NCBI GenBank assembly: GCA_033675545.1
Contig: JAWDGP010002572.1
Location: forward strand, 1-64,000
DNA length: 64,000 bases
Origin: Elysia crispata
Lineage: Eukaryota; Mollusca; Gastropoda; Plakobranchidae
Direction of reading: 5' to 3'
The notes below the pieces were generated by a model. It saw only the letters and a program-made list of their open reading frames with translations, searched no databases and was not told the origin of the DNA. How positions within the stretch are numbered: the stretch's first letter is position 1; the number at the start of each line of letters is the position of its first letter. Positions 59,581 through 64,000 of this stretch are shown here, piece after piece. The translations under genes were made by a program, and so were the position numbers.

Positions 59581-60804
59581 CTGGGGGATAAATCATTTAT
59601 TTATCACATATAGCTAGACCAAGTGAAAGTTTTTCTTACATTTCTAATAAATCAAAAATTTAGGTACCCTAAACTTTGTCACTAAGATAGGGTTTTGACG
59701 TATCTGATACACCTGTCATTTTTCCATGGATGTGGTACTGGTATACAAAAGAGATAAATGTGGAGGATCAGACTAATTATTTTAAAGAAAAGCAGTTTAT
59801 GCGCATTATCTTCTTAAAACTGAATTATGAAAGACATGCTTTCACTTGGCAAAGAGAGAGAGAGAGTGTGATGCTCAGTTCTGATTAAAACAAAACTTAA
59901 TATTGGCTGAGTTAAACACGGCTGTTAAAACAGACCAAAAAGCGGCAACTTAGTTTGCTTCCAGGCCCTACCTCAGACGCCCGCAGTCAGAGGGCGGATC
60001 GGTGATCAATCACCTGTCACAGTGTCAGACAGGCTACAACCGTGTGTGCCCGTGCGTGACGGTGCACTGCTGTTAAATCTAATATTAGGATTTTTTTACT
60101 TGTTTTTGCATCGCGATAAATCTGGCCTCACTAACTCCAAATATATCGAACAAATAATCATTTTAAAGCTGAAATTGTCCTGAATACAACGCTATATTTT
60201 TTATCTCTCAATTATAAAGTGTTTAGATGGTGCTGGTGAATCTTCATACTTCTAGTAAAAGAACAGAAAAAAGTCTTGATTTTCATAACACCTCAGTTTA
60301 ATAGGAATATTTCAAAAGTGAAACAATTTTATCGCTTAAAAATTGTTTCCCGATATTTAAAAGATCAATATAAAGAACTTGTGAAAGTTTCAAGTGCGAA
60401 GAGTTTTCCGGTGATTTTATATGATTTTTTAAAATAATTCCACACGCTCGGGTCTGCACGAACTACCGGCAAATAACACTCTGCACTATAGATCTACCTT
60501 AGAAGCCTCAAACCAACACTGTTAAATATGGAGCAGCACTTAGAATCTGAACCAAAAGCTCCATGAAGTTTGCAGATCTTGTTGTGATAGATCGTTAAGT
60601 AGCAGATAGAGGAAACAATCATAGGTTTCTCTGTGCGGACTTTATCAAAGGCTCGTTACTAACTTTTGGTGTTTACAATCATTTCCAGTAAGAGAAAAAA
60701 AAAAGATTTTTAAAATATGCTTTTAACATTCTGATGTAAATAAACTTAAAGCACTTAGGCGTCAGATGTTTGAAGAAAGTTATAATAAAAGCTTGAAAAT
60801 ATTA

Positions 60805-60813
60805 CAGACAGAC

Positions 60814-60903
<90 letters not shown>
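60805..60903. repeat. (GACA)n(GA)n microsatellite
   Basis: Four GACA units, then ~85 bp of GA, in the WDR89 intron between exons a and b. Confidence 0.97.
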
Positions 60904-60905
<2 letters not shown>

Positions 60906-61647
60906 CTTACTCTTAGCACACACCCTGCCGATTGAAGAACGTAAGCCAAAGTAAACGTTGACTTACCTGTAAAGGAAGATAATGCGCAACCCTACACAAG
61001 TTTCATTTTCTTCTTAGAGCGTGTTTTTAATTTTGTTAAAAGTTAACACTAGGCCTCCCTCAAATATATTGACGCTCCACAGCTTGAACTACGATGTTCT
61101 ATCGTTGTTTAGATTTATTATTTTATATCAAAACGCCATACCATCACTGTAAGAAGCGGACTATCACAACTCAAAACCGCATAACTTGGAAACGGAGAAC
61201 TCTTCGCAAATGCCCTTTGGTGGGTGTTAAGTTCAACATATATATAAAATGCTGTAAAAATTTCATCCCCAAAAATTGTTTCAATTTTTCATAAATGTTC
61301 CGTAAAAAACGTCACCAACTTATGATTATTCCAGATTCATATACTTATTAAAGCGCTCAATAACTCCATCAATTAAATGAAAAGAAGGGGAAAAAATATA
61401 ACCTGGTATCGCTGAAATATAGATGTAACAAATTATATGATTTTTGAAGTTCTTCCTTTCATGCATAAGCTTAAATTCTAAAGTTGCGAAGAAAGGGGAA
61501 TCCTTTCTGCATGGGTGGTTGACCCCATGACCCGATAGGGTTACAAGCTGCTTCACATGTGCGGCAGGCAAACTAAAATGCCGCTCTTTAACAGCCGTGT
61601 AAACTTCAACAATCTATTTACCCACTTATAGTGAGTATAACTCAGAC

Positions 61648-61745
61648 CTGTATGTTCCGGTCAACAGAACAGCCGAGGACCTGTCACCAGCTGCAGCAGT
61701 CAGGGATGGAAGACAGTCTAAGATGTAGTCCACAGAAGAGTTTTT
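61648..61745 (-). CDS. WDR89: WDR89-like WD40 repeat protein, internal exon a (gene at least 56,707-61,745; both ends missing)
   Basis: 98 nt. The acceptor TTGTTCTTCAG ends at 61,746 and the donor GTCTGA starts at 61,647. It opens in phase 0 and leaves in phase 2. It encodes KNSSVDYILDCLPSLTAAAG and DRSSAVLLTGTY. Joined with exons b and c, about 102 residues run without a gap in phase and follow human WDR89 from DYLIGGL through VIGGTNKGRIHL, GGHAATVR and LLTGGEDAQLLLW. WDR89 is a six- to seven-blade WD40 protein of unclear function. The earlier blades should be coded to the right of the window or in exons I could not see; a mariner copy lies on that side. Confidence 0.82.
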
Positions 61746-62009
61746 CTGAAGAACAATCATAAAAAATACCTGGTATGCCCTCAGATGAAATTTGATACTC
61801 TATCATGTCAATGTTAAATGACTCTTAAATAAATATGGACAAGATTTTCTGTTCAGGTTGATGGAAATTAGGCATCTCTTAAAATAGAAGCATCCTTGTT
61901 ATAGATTGCCAGATTTAAACTTGATTGGTGGAAACGCGACAAACAATTTTTAAAAAGCCATTGAAGAAATGGAAATCAAAGGGATCTAGCGCAATTATAT
62001 TAAGGCCTT

Positions 62010-62345
62010 AAAGTTAAATGTACATAGTTTGTTTGATTATTTTGAGGCAGGCATATCAGAAGAAGAATTATCTTATAAATAACGCAGAGTTATCATGTTT
62101 GCTGCATCATATATGGTTTCAAAAAAATTTCAAAATATCAAATTTGTACCTTTTTTCAATAAAAATAAAGAAACAAGCTATCAAAATAACCAAATAAAAA
62201 TTGTCGCAACCAACAGATCTAAAGATAAATCTATAAAGATACATACCGAAAGTTTTAGAATAACTTTTTTTTTCATTTTTTTTTTTTAAAAAAACCCCAA
62301 AAACCTCAGTCCAGCGTGAATAGCAAGAGCAAAGAGGCTCAATCA
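62010..62345 (+). repeat. Dispersed repeat, copy 2 (partner at 4,795)
   Basis: Aligns with 4,795-5,130, in the same orientation. The G-run of copy 1 is replaced here by CCAGCGTGAA, and T/A runs have expanded at 62,265-62,295. Confidence 0.7.
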
Positions 62346-62388
62346 ATCTATGGATCAATGATCGATCACTGATAATTGATATATATAC

Positions 62389-62892
<504 letters not shown>

Positions 62893-62893
<1 letters not shown>

Positions 62894-63759
62894 GAGGGGG
62901 CAAGATCGGGGCTGTATGCAGGGTGAGGTAGGGTCGTAAGTTCCAGCTGCCTTAAGGCGTCCTGAGTTTGGCGACTGGTGTACGGGCGCGCATTGTCGTG
63001 TTGCAGGATTGAGTCCTTATCACGCCGAATACGTCTGAGTCGGAGTTTGAGAGCTCGGAGTGTTGAAATATATCGCTCAGAGTTCACAGTTTGCCCTTGA
63101 AATTCCATGTGGACCACTCCCTCCATGTCCCAGAAAACGGTGAACAAGACCTTTCTTGCAGAGGCAACAACCTTGAACTTCCTTGGACTTGGAGAAGTTT
63201 TGTGCCTATACTCCATCGATTGGGCTTTACATTCTGGATCGTAGTGGTGGACCCAGGATTCGTCTCCAGTCACAATGCGTTGCAGAAATGCTTCTCCTTC
63301 TGCATTGTAACGCTCTAAGAGTTGAGTACACATGTCCTTTCTCTGCGCTTTCATCTCTACAGTGAGCTATCTTGGGACCCAACGGGCAGAGACTTTTCGG
63401 TAACCCAGTACAGTTGTGGCGATATGGTGCACTCGTTCTTTCGAAATGCCTACTTCATCTGCAATTTCCTTTTGTTTGACCCTTCGATTAGCTCTAATCA
63501 TGCAGTCAACTTTCTCTCGATGAGCCGTGTCCGATGCGGAAAGGGGCCTACCCGAACGCTTTCGATCACGCAGAATTGTCTCTCTGGGGTCTTCCCCTTT
63601 AAAAATTCTCACCCATTTGCGAACTGCACAGTCTGAAATGTACATTTCACCATAAACTGTCTTCATTCTTGCATGAATGTTTGCAGCAGAACATCCCTCA
63701 GCTGCCAAAAACTCGATAACAGAGCGCTGTTTGATGAGAAGGTCATTGGAAGTCGCCAT
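62893..63759 (-). pseudogene. mariner transposase, one nonsense codon and truncated active site
   Basis: It starts MATSNDLLIKQRSVIEFLAA. The N-terminal 130 residues hold paired helix-turn-helix domains (CSAANIHARMKTVYG, VRKWVRIFKGE, KRSGRPLSASD, KEIADEVGISKERVHHI). A TAG at 63,367-63,369 interrupts the linker after ARWVPR; the same frame goes on with LTVE and MKAQRKDMCTQLLERY. The catalytic domain has IVTGDESW (first Asp) and LQHDNARP (second Asp), then AYSPDLAPS. The third Asp should follow 34 residues after the second, at 62,890-62,892, but that codon is CTC (Leu), already part of the microsatellite. Such proteins are often labelled SETMAR-like in databases. Confidence 0.92.
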
Positions 63760-63953
63760 TGTCTCATAAACATGGCTACCACATCATGTGTTGCGCGTCA
63801 CTGCATTATGAGCACGAATGACGTCACACAAACTTGTTGTTATAGTTAAGTCTAGAAAAATGGTTCGAGAGTATATGTATGAAATTTTAGGTCGATGTGA
63901 CGAAAATTGACCCAGTTATTAGCAAACGGAACTTAATTATCAGCCTGCCCTCG
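62893..63953 (-). mobile_element. mariner (Tc1/mariner, DD34D) transposon, 3' part replaced by microsatellite
   Basis: The 5' end on the minus strand is next to TA at 63,954-63,955 and begins CGAGGGCAGGCTGATAATTA, like mariner terminal repeats. The transposase starts at 63,759. The other terminal repeat is missing, because homology stops at 62,893 where the GA tract begins. Confidence 0.88.
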
Positions 63954-64000
63954 TACTATGTTAACAAATATGGTTGAAACATTAAAACTTACTGTTGATC

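Overview
This is a eukaryotic, animal window, most likely from a gastropod mollusc. That placement is an inference: it rests on AT-rich, intron-rich DNA packed with (CT)n/(GA)n, (ATT)n and (AT)n tracts, minisatellites, TAGATCTA-type palindromes and an RTE/Penelope/Helitron/mariner/pogo repeat load. No bacterial or organellar features, tRNA or rRNA genes were seen.

Three conserved host genes can be read exon by exon. (1) 919-7,911, minus strand: the first three coding exons of PDCD5. The rest lies off the left edge. (2) 12,316-30,702, plus strand: a complete coding sequence for PSKH1, a myristoylated Ser/Thr kinase. Two coding exons of 309 and 123 codons are separated by a 17.1-kb phase-0 intron. 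(3) 56,707-61,745, minus strand: three internal exons of a WD40 protein best matched to WDR89. Both ends of that gene were not found. PDCD5 and PSKH1 are divergent. A short CRE/E-box region sits upstream of PSKH1.

The rest is mobile and repetitive DNA. PDCD5 intron 1 holds a deleted pogo/Tigger-like element (5.8-7.2 kb) that joins the first catalytic Asp motif of a DDE transposase to a PHD finger. The PSKH1 intron holds an almost full-length antisense RTE retrotransposon (19,595-23,289) with a 12-bp target-site duplication and eleven 44-bp repeats at its 3' end, a pogo-like MITE, and several minisatellites, one of them just before the last exon. From 37.7 to 46.3 kb lie a 67-bp minisatellite, a broken member of an uncharacterised dispersed protein family (39.7-41.2 kb), and a 2.6-kb composite satellite made of two related units (51 and 48 bp).

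From 46.8 to 55.7 kb transposon remains are stacked: Penelope-like pieces with a hammerhead-like motif, a Helitron Rep-domain fragment, an inverted Penelope copy, a piggyBac-like fragment, and nested TA-flanked CAGT-ended MITEs. At the right end a mariner transposase gene (62.9-63.95 kb) is cut by a ~500-bp GA tract exactly where its third catalytic Asp should be.

The most interesting observations are the duplicated decoy splice acceptor at PDCD5 exon 2, the uORF overlapping the PSKH1 start, the inverted Penelope structure with its hammerhead-like relics, the two-unit satellite that is open on both strands, and the repeated pattern of transposon bodies ending at CT/GA tracts.
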